From Alphaproteobacteria bacterium (lineage in GTDB: Bacteria; Pseudomonadota; Alphaproteobacteria; Micropepsales; Micropepsaceae), in NCBI GenBank assembly GCA_018971835.1, contig JAGWZW010000036.1, positions 1-34,795 of the forward strand: DNA of 34,795 bases, given 5' to 3'. A program made the translations under genes and the position numbers. The notes beneath the pieces were generated by a model, which worked only from the letters and a program-made list of their open reading frames with translations, had not been told where the DNA came from and ran no database searches. Positions 26,399 through 33,865 of the stretch are shown one piece after another; the stretch's first letter is position 1, and each line of letters begins with the position of its first letter.

Positions 26399-26571
26399 GA
26401 TCAACATCGACACCGGCATATTGACTGCCGATTAATGCCCTACTCACTCTATGGCATGAGGCGGCTGACATAGAGGCTGGTGGGCTTGCCCAGACGAAGT
26501 TAAACGCTAAGCGCCATCCCAAATTTCATGCCCAACCGCCTTCACGACCACACAAATTCCTGAGTGATGAC

Positions 26572-27030
26572 ATGACCAGACGCCTCGATTATCGTACCAC
26601 ATCACCTGACGCTTTAGCCGCCATGATGAGCGTGGAGCGCCATGCACGCAGCAGCGGCCTTGAAACCACGCTTGTGGAACTGGTGAAAACGCGCGCCTCG
26701 CAGATCAACGGCTGCGCCTATTGCCTCGATATGCATACCAAGGATGCGCGCGCCGCCGGCGAAAGCGAACAGCGGCTTTATACATTGGCGGTTTGGCGGG
26801 AGACACCCTTCTTCAGCGACCGCGAACGGGCCGCCTTGGCGTGGACGGAGGCAGTCACCCGAATTGCGGACGGTGGCGTTCCCGACGCACTCTACAGGTC
26901 CGTGCGCGAACAGTTCTCGGAGAAAGAGTTGGTCGATCTCACCATGGCGATCATCGCCATCAACGGTTGGAACAGGCTGGCGATTTCATTCGGGGCCGAA
27001 GCGGGCAGCTACCAACCTGCACATAGCTGA
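26572..27030 (+). CDS. AhpD-like carboxymuconolactone decarboxylase-family protein
   Basis: A 152-residue all-helical protein of the AhpD/CMD family. The CXXC redox pair is C48/C51 in GCAYCLDMHTKDAR, with the downstream His of the family motif, and a typical C-terminal helix MAIIAINGWNRLAI. Members reduce peroxidase partners or remove peroxides. Starts at ATG 26572 after GAGTGATGAC. It lies 41 bp before sdhB on the same strand and may be co-transcribed with it. Confidence 0.92.
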   Translation: MTRRLDYRTTSPDALAAMMSVERHARSSGLETTLVELVKTRASQINGCAYCLDMHTKDARAAGESEQRLYTLAVWRETPFFSDRERAALAWTEAVTRIADGGVPDALYRSVREQFSEKELVDLTMAIIAINGWNRLAISFGAEAGSYQPAHS

Positions 27031-27071
27031 ACCGCTGAACTTCTGACCACACCTGTATTTGAGGCGGGCCC

Positions 27072-27866
27072 ATGCGAGCTTTCCTGCCATTGAATTTCGG
27101 CACTGATACGGCATCATGGGTTGCCAAAGGCAAGATCTGGAATACGCCCGCAGGCGCCAAGGCGACCCGTGTCTTCGAGATCTATCGTTACGATTCCGAG
27201 AGCGGCCGCGGGCCGCGGCTCGACGTCTACCACATCGACCGTGGGTCATGTGGTCCGATGGTCCTTGACGCTCTCATCAAGATCAAGAACGAGATCGATC
27301 CCACTCTGACCTTCCGCCGGTCGTGCCGGGAAGGAGTTTGCGGTTCGTGTTCCATGAGCATCGGCGGCCGCAACTGGCTGGCCTGCACGCAGCGGATCGA
27401 CGATATCGAAGGGTCGATACGGATCTTCCCGCTCAACCACTTTCCGGTGAAGAAGGATCTGGTCGTCGATCAGCGTCACGTCCTGGCGCAGCACCAGATC
27501 ATCCAACCCTGGCTCAAGACCGCGAAACCTGCTCCCGAAGGTGAATGGCTGCAGTCGCCTGAAGATCGCGTCAAGCTTGACGGCTATTACGAGTGCATCC
27601 TCTGCTTCAGCTGCACCGGCGGTTGCCCGAGCTACTGGTGGAACGGCGACCGTTATCTGGGCCCGGCAGTCCTGTTGCAGGCTTATCGCTGGATAGTCGA
27701 TTCGCGCGACGAAGCGACGGGCCAGCGCCTGGACACCTTGGAGGATCCCTTCCGATTGTATCGGTGTCACACCATCATGAACTGCACGAAAACCTGCCCC
27801 AAGGGCCTCGAACCGGCCAAGGCCATCGCCCGGATCAAGGCGATGCTGGTCGCGCGGCAACATTAA
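27072..27866 (+). CDS. sdhB: Succinate dehydrogenase/fumarate reductase iron-sulfur subunit
   Basis: A 264-residue electron-transfer subunit. The 2Fe-2S ligands are C85, C90, C93 and C105. The 4Fe-4S ligands are C175, C178, C181 and C242. The 3Fe-4S ligands are C185, C232 and C238. All eleven are present in the canonical order. The N-terminus is about 30 residues longer than E. coli SdhB. Start ATG 27072 has GAGG seven bases upstream. It is followed after 11 bp by sdhC, but no flavoprotein subunit gene (sdhA) lies on either side; the usual order is sdhCDAB. Confidence 0.95.
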   Translation: MRAFLPLNFGTDTASWVAKGKIWNTPAGAKATRVFEIYRYDSESGRGPRLDVYHIDRGSCGPMVLDALIKIKNEIDPTLTFRRSCREGVCGSCSMSIGGRNWLACTQRIDDIEGSIRIFPLNHFPVKKDLVVDQRHVLAQHQIIQPWLKTAKPAPEGEWLQSPEDRVKLDGYYECILCFSCTGGCPSYWWNGDRYLGPAVLLQAYRWIVDSRDEATGQRLDTLEDPFRLYRCHTIMNCTKTCPKGLEPAKAIARIKAMLVARQH

Positions 27867-27877
27867 CGGAACGAACC

Positions 27878-28276
27878 ATGACCGGCACCGCCGCACCAAC
27901 GCCTCGCATACCGATTGCGCCCCATATGCAGGTCTACCGACCGACGCTGACCATGGTGATGTCGATCATGCATCGCTTGACCGGCACCGCGCTCTACGCC
28001 GGCACGGTTGTGTTTGTCTGGTGGCTCGTCGCTGTCGCGGCCGGGCGCGTCGCCTACGAAACGTTCCTCGATGTGTTCGGATCTGTCCCCGGTCTTGTCG
28101 TCTTGTTCGGACTGACCTGGGCGGTGCTCCATCATGCCCTCGGCGGTATCCGGCATCTCATTTGGGATGTGGGCCGCGCGCATACCTATCCCTGGCGTGA
28201 GTATCTTGCCCGAGCCAATCTCATAGGGTCTCTGACGCTGTCGGCCACCCTGTGGGTCGTTTTCTATCCATGGTGA
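27878..28276 (+). CDS. sdhC: Succinate dehydrogenase cytochrome b556 subunit
   Basis: A 132-residue membrane anchor with three helices (about 33-53, 66-88, 112-130). Quinone-site Ser/Arg appear in SIMHRLTG, and the heme-b ligand His in GGIRHLIWD. The start is ATG 27878, preceded by GGAACGAACC. The stop overlaps the start of sdhD. Confidence 0.93.
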   Translation: MTGTAAPTPRIPIAPHMQVYRPTLTMVMSIMHRLTGTALYAGTVVFVWWLVAVAAGRVAYETFLDVFGSVPGLVVLFGLTWAVLHHALGGIRHLIWDVGRAHTYPWREYLARANLIGSLTLSATLWVVFYPW

Positions 28277-28671
28277 AGAGGCTTGCATTGGAGGATTTCC
28301 GTACACCGACCGCTCGCGCCCGTGGCCTCGGCGCTGCCCGGGGTGGCACGCGGGACTTCTGGTATCAGCGCGTCACCTCCGCCCTGGGCGTGTTGCTGAT
28401 AACCGGCGCGATCATCGTCGTCATCGATAGCATCGGCGCGGATTATGACGATGTCCGCGCTCTTTTGAGCAATCCAGTCGTTGTGGCACTTTTGCTATTG
28501 GCGCTGCTCAACTTCTGTATTCACATGCGGATTGGCATGCAGGTCATTATCGAAGACTATGTCCATCAGCCGATGGCAAAGGTATTGTTACTGATCGTCA
28601 ACGCTGGCTTCTCGACCGTCATAGGTGTGGTGGGGGCCGTTGCCATAATAAAGATTGCCTTCTCGGGTTGA
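28270..28671 (+). CDS. sdhD: Succinate dehydrogenase hydrophobic anchor subunit
   Basis: A 133-residue membrane anchor with three helices. The heme/quinone region reads FCIHMRIGMQVIIEDYVH, with the conserved Asp-Tyr that contacts ubiquinone. ATG 28270 overlaps the sdhC stop by seven bases; GTG 28273 (GTGA overlap) and an upstream GTG at 28252 are alternatives. It ends the sdhBCD cluster, 10 bp before the converging glycosylase gene. Confidence 0.92.
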   Translation: MVKRLALEDFRTPTARARGLGAARGGTRDFWYQRVTSALGVLLITGAIIVVIDSIGADYDDVRALLSNPVVVALLLLALLNFCIHMRIGMQVIIEDYVHQPMAKVLLLIVNAGFSTVIGVVGAVAIIKIAFSG

Positions 28672-28681
28672 GAGGAAGCCG

Positions 28682-29203
28682 TCAGCGGCACAGCGCCCGA
28701 ACCCGCCGCCTCAAATATGGCAGCACTTCGTGCTCAAACCAGGGATTGGCGGCAAGCCATGCGTTGTTGTGCCAGGACGGATGCGGCAACGGCAGGTAAC
28801 GCGGCGTGTACTCGCGCCATGCCCGCACCGTTTCGGTCAAATTCGCCTTCGCCCTGTTTCCGAGGTGCCCGGCCTGAGCGTATGCTCCAACGAGAAGCGT
28901 TAGTTCGATAGAGGGCATCGCCAAAAGTAACTGCTCGCGCCAGAGCACGGCGCATTTGCGGCGCGGCGGTTTGTCCGCGCCGTTCGGCAGGGAGCCCGGA
29001 AAGCAGAAGTCCATGGGCACGATGGCAATGTTCGGGCTGTAGAATGTCTCGCGGTCCATGCCCATCCATTCTCGCAGGCGATCTCCCGAGCGGTCATTGA
29101 AGGGAAGTCCCGTTTTGTGCGTCCGAATGCCTGGCGCCTGGCTGGCGATGCAGAGCCGCGCGGTCGTGCTCACCTGCAGGATGGGGCGGAAACCATGCGG
29201 CAA
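28682..29203 (-). CDS. Uracil-DNA glycosylase-family protein (start uncertain)
   Basis: A base-excision-repair-fold protein of 173 residues from TTG 29203. Landmarks are ILQVSTTARLCIASQAPG (motif I region), the PF/SGDRLREWMG segment, and LPLPHPSWHN near the C-terminus (the HPS motif). The conserved family N-terminus continues upstream in frame (SLKRILAEIRNCECRND), back to about 29269. No ATG, GTG or TTG exists there before the stop codon at about 29278. A strong GGAAGG sits six bases before an ATC codon at 29269, suggesting either a rare ATC start or a small frameshift. Function as an active glycosylase is likely but untested. Confidence 0.82.
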   Translation of the reverse strand: MPHGFRPILQVSTTARLCIASQAPGIRTHKTGLPFNDRSGDRLREWMGMDRETFYSPNIAIVPMDFCFPGSLPNGADKPPRRKCAVLWREQLLLAMPSIELTLLVGAYAQAGHLGNRAKANLTETVRAWREYTPRYLPLPHPSWHNNAWLAANPWFEHEVLPYLRRRVRALCR

Positions 29204-29304
29204 GTCATTTCTGCATTCGCAGTTTCGAATTTCCGCGAGGATACGCTTCAGCGAAACATCTGGCCCGATTGTTGGCCTTCCTCATAGCCGACTTCGGAAA
29301 CGCG

Positions 29305-29326
29305 CTCTTTGTCGGCGCGCAAACGC
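29305..29326. promoter_or_regulatory. Degraded copy of the 22-bp operator (site 3)
   Basis: CTCTTTGT-CGGCGC-GCAAACGC keeps the TCTTTGT half-site and the CAAA core of the second half at the same spacing as sites 1 and 2. A TATCGT -10-like element at 29345-29350 puts the predicted start about 41 bp from the centre, on the plus strand toward the gene at 29409. Confidence 0.4.
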
Positions 29327-29408
29327 GCCGTTCGCCGGCCGTGTTATCGTCCATCTTGTTGACGACAAGGCCCTCTACCGTGCGCCTTGCCCGAAGAGGA
29401 GGTCCGTC

Positions 29409-29828
29409 ATGCAAGCCGCCCGACAATTCCAGGTTGAAAAGTCCGCTGTCACATCGCAGTCACGTCGCAGGTCCGGGCCTTCCAACTCTCATACCGCTTT
29501 TAAGAGCCCACAGGATGTCGTGGAAAATCGCAATCTGACATCGGCGGAAAAGGTTCTGCTGCTGTTGGACTGGGCCTACGACGCGTGCGAGTTGGCTGTC
29601 GCGGAAGAAGAAGGGATGGCCGGGGGCGTGGCGAGCGAAATTTATTCGGTGATGTGTGCGCTCAATGAGGTTACCGCAGGGTTCGATGTCGAGCACACAT
29701 GCCCCACAAAGCACGCCGCGTTTTCCGTCGGCCGCAGATCGGGGTCCGGCGTGAGGACTGGCGACGAAATCGCAAAGCCGATGGCCACAAAGGCGCGCTG
29801 TCCACACCCCCAAACGCCAGGAGCCTAA
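29409..29828 (+). CDS. Hypothetical cytosolic protein, acidic helical core
   Basis: A 139-residue protein without a recognised domain. Residues 48-80 (NLTSAEKVLLLLDWAYD then ACELAVAEEEGMAGG) look like a conserved acidic helical hairpin of the kind found in small alphaproteobacterial hypothetical proteins; the ends are basic and probably disordered. Start ATG 29409 has an excellent AGGAGG six bases upstream, so the long upstream extension of the frame is rejected. It is directly followed by a small membrane protein gene and a terminator, and preceded by operator-like site 3. Confidence 0.75.
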   Translation: MQAARQFQVEKSAVTSQSRRRSGPSNSHTAFKSPQDVVENRNLTSAEKVLLLLDWAYDACELAVAEEEGMAGGVASEIYSVMCALNEVTAGFDVEHTCPTKHAAFSVGRRSGSGVRTGDEIAKPMATKARCPHPQTPGA

Positions 29829-29829
29829 C

Positions 29830-30018
29830 GTGATGACCATCACACCGATTTGTTTGAACTCTCTTGCCCCTCGTGAAAGGCCTGTCGAACTGCTGGTAAC
29901 CAACAGATCACGACATGCTGCAGCTGCGGCGCTTACGCGCTCTGAGGGAATTCTGCCGACGCTTATTACCGCTGCGGTGTTCACCTTTGTCTTTGCGATT
30001 GTTCTGGGCGCGTTGTGA
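29830..30018 (+). CDS. Small single-helix membrane protein
   Basis: A 62-residue protein from GTG 29830 (or 61 from ATG 29833). It has a soluble N-terminal half and one hydrophobic C-terminal helix (LITAAVFTFVFAIVLGAL). AGGAG at 29819-29823 is well placed for either start. It begins two bases after the preceding stop and ends 12 bases before a strong hairpin, which supports a two-gene unit. Function unknown. Confidence 0.6.
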   Translation: MMTITPICLNSLAPRERPVELLVTNRSRHAAAAALTRSEGILPTLITAAVFTFVFAIVLGAL

Positions 30019-30029
30019 AGGTTCCTACG

Positions 30030-30059
30030 GCAGCAGGCCGCAAGTCGCCTGCTGCGTTT
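30030..30059 (+). terminator. Hairpin terminator after the two-gene unit
   Basis: GCAGCAGGC and GCCTGCTGC form perfect nine-bp arms around an eight-base loop, followed by GTTT. From here to 30322 I see no supportable gene or other signal. Confidence 0.55.
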
Positions 30060-30322
30060 CCGCTCGTGAGGACCAGTAGTGATCCGTGACATCACCGCAG
30101 GCGGCGCCATCGGCCTTCGGTTTGCGTCCGCTCGCCACCTCGCGATGTTCCCGGCCTCTTCCGGCAGGGCCGCAATTCTTGGTTCGCTGGGGTCACGGTG
30201 TCGCAGCCGGCTGTTTGCGCGCGCACAACAAGGCATCCCACGGGCGCTGGCATACTGTCGGCTGGAAACCACGATGACCGGCCTCTTGTGGCAGGGTTGT
30301 TGCTTCAGTTGGGAGAAACGAC

Positions 30323-30673
30323 ATGGCAAGTCTGCTGTATCCGCCGTCCTCAAACGAAATCCGGGCCAAGAGGCGCGAGTTGGCACCCGATGCCCTGGCG
30401 GCGTTCGAGGCCTTCAGTCAGCGGGTGTTCTCGGATGGAGCGCTGTCGCACAAGACGAAAGAGATCATTGCGCTCGCGGTTGCGCACGTCACACAGTGTC
30501 CATACTGCATCAAAGGACATACCCGTTCGGCACTGCGCGCCGGTGCCACGCCACAGGAACTGATGGAGGCGGTATGGGTTGCGGCAGAGATGCGGGCGGG
30601 CGCCGCCTATGCGCACTCGACCATTTCACTCGCCACGATGCAGGAAGACGAAGCGGCGGCGCATCCGCACTGA
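30323..30673 (+). CDS. AhpD-like/carboxymuconolactone decarboxylase-family protein (second copy)
   Basis: A 116-residue compact member of the AhpD/CMD family. The redox pair C59/C62 sits in TQCPYCIKGHTRSALRAGAT, the family consensus, followed by ELMEAVWVAAEMRAGAAYAHS. GGGAGA precedes ATG 30323 at a suitable distance. It is not a close duplicate of the longer AhpD-like protein at 26572. It is followed 31 bp later by the CBS protein gene and may be co-transcribed. Confidence 0.92.
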   Translation: MASLLYPPSSNEIRAKRRELAPDALAAFEAFSQRVFSDGALSHKTKEIIALAVAHVTQCPYCIKGHTRSALRAGATPQELMEAVWVAAEMRAGAAYAHSTISLATMQEDEAAAHPH

Positions 30674-30704
30674 AATTACCGCTCGTTTTGGCGATGGCAA
30701 GACC

Positions 30705-31283
30705 ATGACCACCAACAAGGCCGATAGGGTATCGAAGACATACGTCGACGAGCCTAGCATTCATGCGCCGGTTTGGCAGGGTGCGCCGACGCATAGAAAA
30801 GTCGAGTCCCGCGGGGCGGACCATTTGAGCAGAACGGCTCTGCGCGTGCGAGGAATCCTCGACGCGGCGCGACGCAGGCTCGTGACAATCCTGTACGATG
30901 CCCGACTGCCAGAAGCCGCACAACTGCTCACCACGCGAAATACGAATCTGCTCGTCGTGTGTGACCGTTCCGGGCGTATGGCCGGGGTTGTGACAAAAAC
31001 CGATATCGTTCGCAGGATCGGCCGCTGTCATGGCCATGCGTGCGGCCTGTCCGGCGCCGTCGTGATGACGCGTGATGTGTTCTGCTGCCGGAGCGATGAT
31101 CTACTGGAGGACGTGTGGGCAACCATGAAACTCGCCGGTTTCCGCGAAGCGCCGGTCGTCGATCAACGGGGGAGAGCCATTGGCATCGTTGCCGCACGGG
31201 ATATCCTCCATGCGCTGTTCGAGCGGCTGGGCTACGAAGAAGATCTGCTCCGCGACTACGTTATGGGAAACGGGTATCACTGA
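30705..31283 (+). CDS. Two-CBS-domain protein
   Basis: A 192-residue cytosolic protein. A basic N-terminal tail (1-50) precedes two CBS motifs: about 62-108 (NLLVVCDRSGRMAGVVTKTDI) and 119-175 (APVVDQRGRAIGIVAARDIL). CBS pairs bind adenosine nucleotides and regulate partner proteins. Cysteines at 108, 113, 127 and 128 are unusual additions between the two motifs and might bind metal or sense redox state. The start ATG 30705 fits the tail; its ribosome site is weak. It is followed 240 bp later by the Crp/Fnr regulator. Confidence 0.88.
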   Translation: MTTNKADRVSKTYVDEPSIHAPVWQGAPTHRKVESRGADHLSRTALRVRGILDAARRRLVTILYDARLPEAAQLLTTRNTNLLVVCDRSGRMAGVVTKTDIVRRIGRCHGHACGLSGAVVMTRDVFCCRSDDLLEDVWATMKLAGFREAPVVDQRGRAIGIVAARDILHALFERLGYEEDLLRDYVMGNGYH

Positions 31284-31461
31284 TGGTACAGGCGGGCTCC
31301 AGGTGCTGCAATTCCACGGTCGGCACAGGCATGCCTGTACGTTGGAGCCGTCCGCGCTTGGTATGGTGGCGCAAGGCCGGTCGGCGTCGAGCGTATGTTG
31401 CGGGTTCCTGAGATCTCCGTTAGGCGGACAGCGCCAAACATGACCTCGAGATCGGCAACTA

Positions 31462-31503
31462 TTGAAGTCAGGGGCACGATAACCTATATAGTTGATGCAT
31501 CAA
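31462..31503 (+). promoter_or_regulatory. Promoter of the Crp/Fnr gene with palindrome at the start site
   Basis: TTGAAG (31462-31467) and TATATA (31485-31490) are separated by 17 bases, a good housekeeping promoter. The predicted start near 31497 lies inside the perfect palindrome TTGATGCATCAA (31492-31503). That palindrome has FNR-like TTGAT/ATCAA half-sites but a 2-base instead of a 4-base gap. A repressor or autoregulatory site is plausible. Confidence 0.55.
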
Positions 31504-31523
31504 TGCGGGTTGAGGGGGCGTCG

Positions 31524-32219
31524 TTGGACATCCTCGAAATTGAGAGCACTATTCAACGGTTCGCGATCTTTGCGCAACTCGATCGACAGGCGATTGCCGA
31601 CGTCGCGCGATCGTCGAAGCCGCGGTGTATCCTGCGGGGACAGGCGGCGTTTGACCAGGGCGAGCAGGCGAACGCCATTTTTCTGGTGCTGAACGGTCGG
31701 TTCAAGGCGATCCAAATGGACCCAGACGGCAGCCAGATTGTCACCCGTCTGGCCGGCGCCGGCGATCTGATTGGGCATCTTTCGGCATTCAACGAAACAC
31801 CCTATCCCGTGACCGCCGTCGCCATTCTCGATGGCGAGATCCTCGCCTGGGGCAGGCGGACATTCGTTGATCTGTTGCTGCGCCATCCGCAACTTTCTTT
31901 GGCCTTGATCCGCTATATGGGGCTCTCCATCGAAGAGGCGCATAAGCGGTTGCACGAGGCCACGAATGAACATGTCGAACGGCGCATCGCGCACGCAATC
32001 CTTCGGCTGGTGCGGCAGGGCGGTCGCCCTGTCGAAGGCGGCATAGAGATTCCCTTTCCGATTACGCGGCAGGATATCGGGCTGATGTCGGGAACGACGC
32101 TGCAAACCGTTAGCCGGACATTGAGCGCCTGGCAGAAGAATGGAATCGTTGACGGTGGCAGACAGCATCTCGTCCTGCGCGATCCACACGCCATCGTGGC
32201 GATCGCTGAAGAACAGTGA
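31524..32219 (+). CDS. Crp/Fnr-family transcription regulator
   Basis: A 231-residue regulator. The cyclic-nucleotide-binding-type beta-roll covers about 10-125 (FDQGEQANAIFLVLNGRFKAI), the dimer helix about 128-160, and the winged helix about 170-225, with recognition helix TTLQTVSRTLSAW (191-203). Gln194 occupies the place of the FNR Glu in ExxSR. There is no FNR-type iron-sulfur cysteine set (only C35). I chose TTG 31524 because GAGGGGG lies five bases upstream and the predicted transcription start is near 31497; ATG 31503, 31440 or 31395 would be at or before that start. It may control the GTCTTTGT-N6-ACAAAGAC sites around it. Confidence 0.9.
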   Translation: MDILEIESTIQRFAIFAQLDRQAIADVARSSKPRCILRGQAAFDQGEQANAIFLVLNGRFKAIQMDPDGSQIVTRLAGAGDLIGHLSAFNETPYPVTAVAILDGEILAWGRRTFVDLLLRHPQLSLALIRYMGLSIEEAHKRLHEATNEHVERRIAHAILRLVRQGGRPVEGGIEIPFPITRQDIGLMSGTTLQTVSRTLSAWQKNGIVDGGRQHLVLRDPHAIVAIAEEQ

Positions 32220-32266
32220 CGCTCGGGCGGCACATGAATCTGGATTAGGTCGAAATAGGTCCGCAG

Positions 32267-32479
32267 TTATTCCGTCTCTGCGTTGGCGATGCCGGATAGC
32301 TCGCGAAGGAAGGCGCCGCTCTCAAGGCGATACTCCTGACAGACGTCTTCTAGCGTGTGAAACGGCGCGATCGGGCAGCCCACGCACGCCATCCTGTGCT
32401 TCAAGAGCGTTGCTACGGTCGCAGGCTCCGTCCGCATGACGTAGTCTATCGTATCGCCAGGCGCGAATGAAATTGTCAA
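32267..32479 (-). CDS. DUF1858 domain protein (redox-disulfide type)
   Basis: A 70-residue protein matching the DUF1858 domain often linked to hybrid-cluster proteins. Residues 8-55 contain the family signature HRMACVGCPIAPFHTLED, with C32/C35 and a further C47. The start is TTG 32479, with AAAGG five bases upstream; no ATG is available in frame nearby. A degraded copy of the 22-bp operator lies 58-79 bp upstream. Such proteins are usually expressed under low oxygen or nitrosative stress. It converges on the Crp/Fnr gene, 47 bp away. Confidence 0.88.
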   Translation of the reverse strand: MTISFAPGDTIDYVMRTEPATVATLLKHRMACVGCPIAPFHTLEDVCQEYRLESGAFLRELSGIANAETE

Positions 32480-32536
32480 GCTGACCTTTGAAATGTGCGA
32501 GCTACGGGCTGCAAGCTAGCGCTTAGGCTCTCGAAT

Positions 32537-32558
32537 GTCTTTGTTCGTGCGCAAGGAG
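32537..32558. promoter_or_regulatory. Partial copy of the 22-bp operator (site 4)
   Basis: GTCTTTGT-TCGTGC-GCAAGGAG has one perfect half-site and a weakened second half (CAAgGA) at the same spacing. It lies 58-79 bp before the DUF1858 start, like site 2 relative to its gene. Otherwise 32480-32721 shows nothing recognisable. Confidence 0.45.
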
Positions 32559-32721
32559 GGAACAGGCAGTCCATACTGGCCACGGCCGGCAAATCGATCG
32601 CATCTTCGGCTTGCACCATACCCACGCGCCGGAGTTAACCGTTGTCCCGAAAGCGCCAGGACCGCCTTTTAGACAAAGCAACATGGGGACGACGCAGCTT
32701 GACACGCGATCGCCATGCTCG

Positions 32722-33087
32722 TCACGCCACTTCGGAAACAGCGACGTCTTCGTCGCTGCAGCCTGGATCGGGGCTGAAATGCTCTGGATATTTGTTCGGG
32801 ACACCGTCCCATTGCGCGGCATCCGCCGGCGGAGTCCCTTTGTACGTAATGTTCGGCCATTTCTTGGCGAATTCGGCGTTCAGCGTCGGCCATTGTTCTA
32901 ATCCCGGTTCGCTGTCCGGCTTGATGGCCTCTGCCGGGCATTCCGGCTCGCAGACACCGCAATCGATACAGATTTCCGGGTTGATGACGAGCATGTTCTC
33001 GCCTTCATGGAAGCAATCTACCGGACACACCTCGACGCAATCCATGTACTTGCACTTGATGCATGCATCGTTCACCACATAAGCCAT
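32722..33087 (-). CDS. fdxA: Seven-iron ferredoxin
   Basis: A 121-residue ferredoxin with [3Fe-4S] ligands C9, C17 and C50, and [4Fe-4S] ligands C21, C40, C43 and C46; C12 and C25 are extra cysteines also found in the Azotobacter-type family. The C-terminal extension ([13 protein letters not shown] and onward) is typical of FdxA, ending in an acidic tail. The start ATG 33087 follows GTGAGGACGAA; an upstream in-frame ATG at 33111 is less likely. A TACAAT -10-like element is at 33138-33133. The 254-bp stretch to the next gene contains no other feature I can support. Confidence 0.95.
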   Translation of the reverse strand: MAYVVNDACIKCKYMDCVEVCPVDCFHEGENMLVINPEICIDCGVCEPECPAEAIKPDSEPGLEQWPTLNAEFAKKWPNITYKGTPPADAAQWDGVPNKYPEHFSPDPGCSDEDVAVSEVA

Positions 33088-33341
33088 TTCGTCCTCACTA
33101 TCCGCGCACATAGACCGAAGCAGAGGCCCGGAATTGTACCAAAAAAACGGTATAACAGATATATCGTTGTCGATTACCTGACCGTACCGTCGTGCAAATC
33201 CGTGCAGATCGTGATGTCAAGCCGGTTCGAAGAGGGTGGTCTTGACCGGATATATTTGCGCCGCCGCGGTGTAGCTTCCAGATGTTGGCATGTACGGCGC
33301 GCTGGCGACATCACTATGAGGCCGGGACACCTGGAGGCGGC

Positions 33342-33749
33342 TTAGGCGGCTGATAAGATGGCCTTGGACGGTGCCGGTACGATCTCGCTTCCGTCCTCCA
33401 GAACCGCGCAGACGACGCCCTCCGGTTTGCTGTTGCCGGAATCGGACTGGTCGATCCGCTGCACCCAATAGAGCTTGGCATCCTCGAAGCCGCTGCGGAA
33501 GCAGTGGCTTTCATTGCCCATTCTGTGGGGTTGGGCCGGTCGGTCGAGTTCGAGGGCAATCACGCGCGCCATCGCTGCCGACGACGCACACACCACGACG
33601 TCCTTCCAGATCTTGCGCCCTTGCCAACGCGCATCGCTTCGATGCGCCACCGGATAAATGCGCCAAAGCGGCATGCCTGTTCCCTTTCCGACCATAAATG
33701 TCGGCGCTGGAAATCCCGCGATGGTGGCAATGTTGCGGTCTTCGGACAC
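33342..33749 (-). CDS. Hypothetical protein
   Basis: A 135-residue protein from GTG 33749, not recognised. It has mixed alpha/beta character (KIWKDVVVCASSAAMARVIALELDR; GVVCAVLEDGSEIV) with no signal peptide or membrane helix. Amino-acid composition and lack of plausible competing frames on the other strand favour a real gene. The 14 bases GGCGATGGCAAGAC just before its start also precede the CBS gene start. Confidence 0.55.
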   Translation of the reverse strand: MSEDRNIATIAGFPAPTFMVGKGTGMPLWRIYPVAHRSDARWQGRKIWKDVVVCASSAAMARVIALELDRPAQPHRMGNESHCFRSGFEDAKLYWVQRIDQSDSGNSKPEGVVCAVLEDGSEIVPAPSKAILSAA

Positions 33750-33800
33750 GACTGTCTTGCCATCGCCAGAAAGAATGATACACTATACATGTTTGAGAGA

Positions 33801-33865
33801 GCGATTCCAGGTGGCAGACAGTCACATGTTCGAATCGGCCATTTCGCACTTGCCACCTGCATCGC
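33801..33865. repeat. Long-looped inverted repeat in the intergenic region before the PAS gene
   Basis: CAGGTGGCA (33808-33816) and TGCCACCTG (33851-33859) are exact complements, and outer GCGAT/ATCGC arms extend the pairing. The loop is 34 bases. The 270-bp region 33750-34019 has no convincing gene; a 46-codon frame from a GTG near 33883, coupled to the PAS gene by ATGA, is possible but weak. Confidence 0.45.

Noticed and set aside
30059..30322. Plus-strand frame from 30079 as an N-terminal extension or separate gene before the second AhpD-like gene
   Set aside because: Arg/Ser/Cys-rich composition without motifs; the AhpD-like gene has its own well-placed ribosome site at 30323 in another frame.
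31422..31434. GGCGGACAGCG as an attachment-site repeat of the tRNA-Ser end
   Set aside because: Only about nine bases match the tRNA end, too short for a credible att site.
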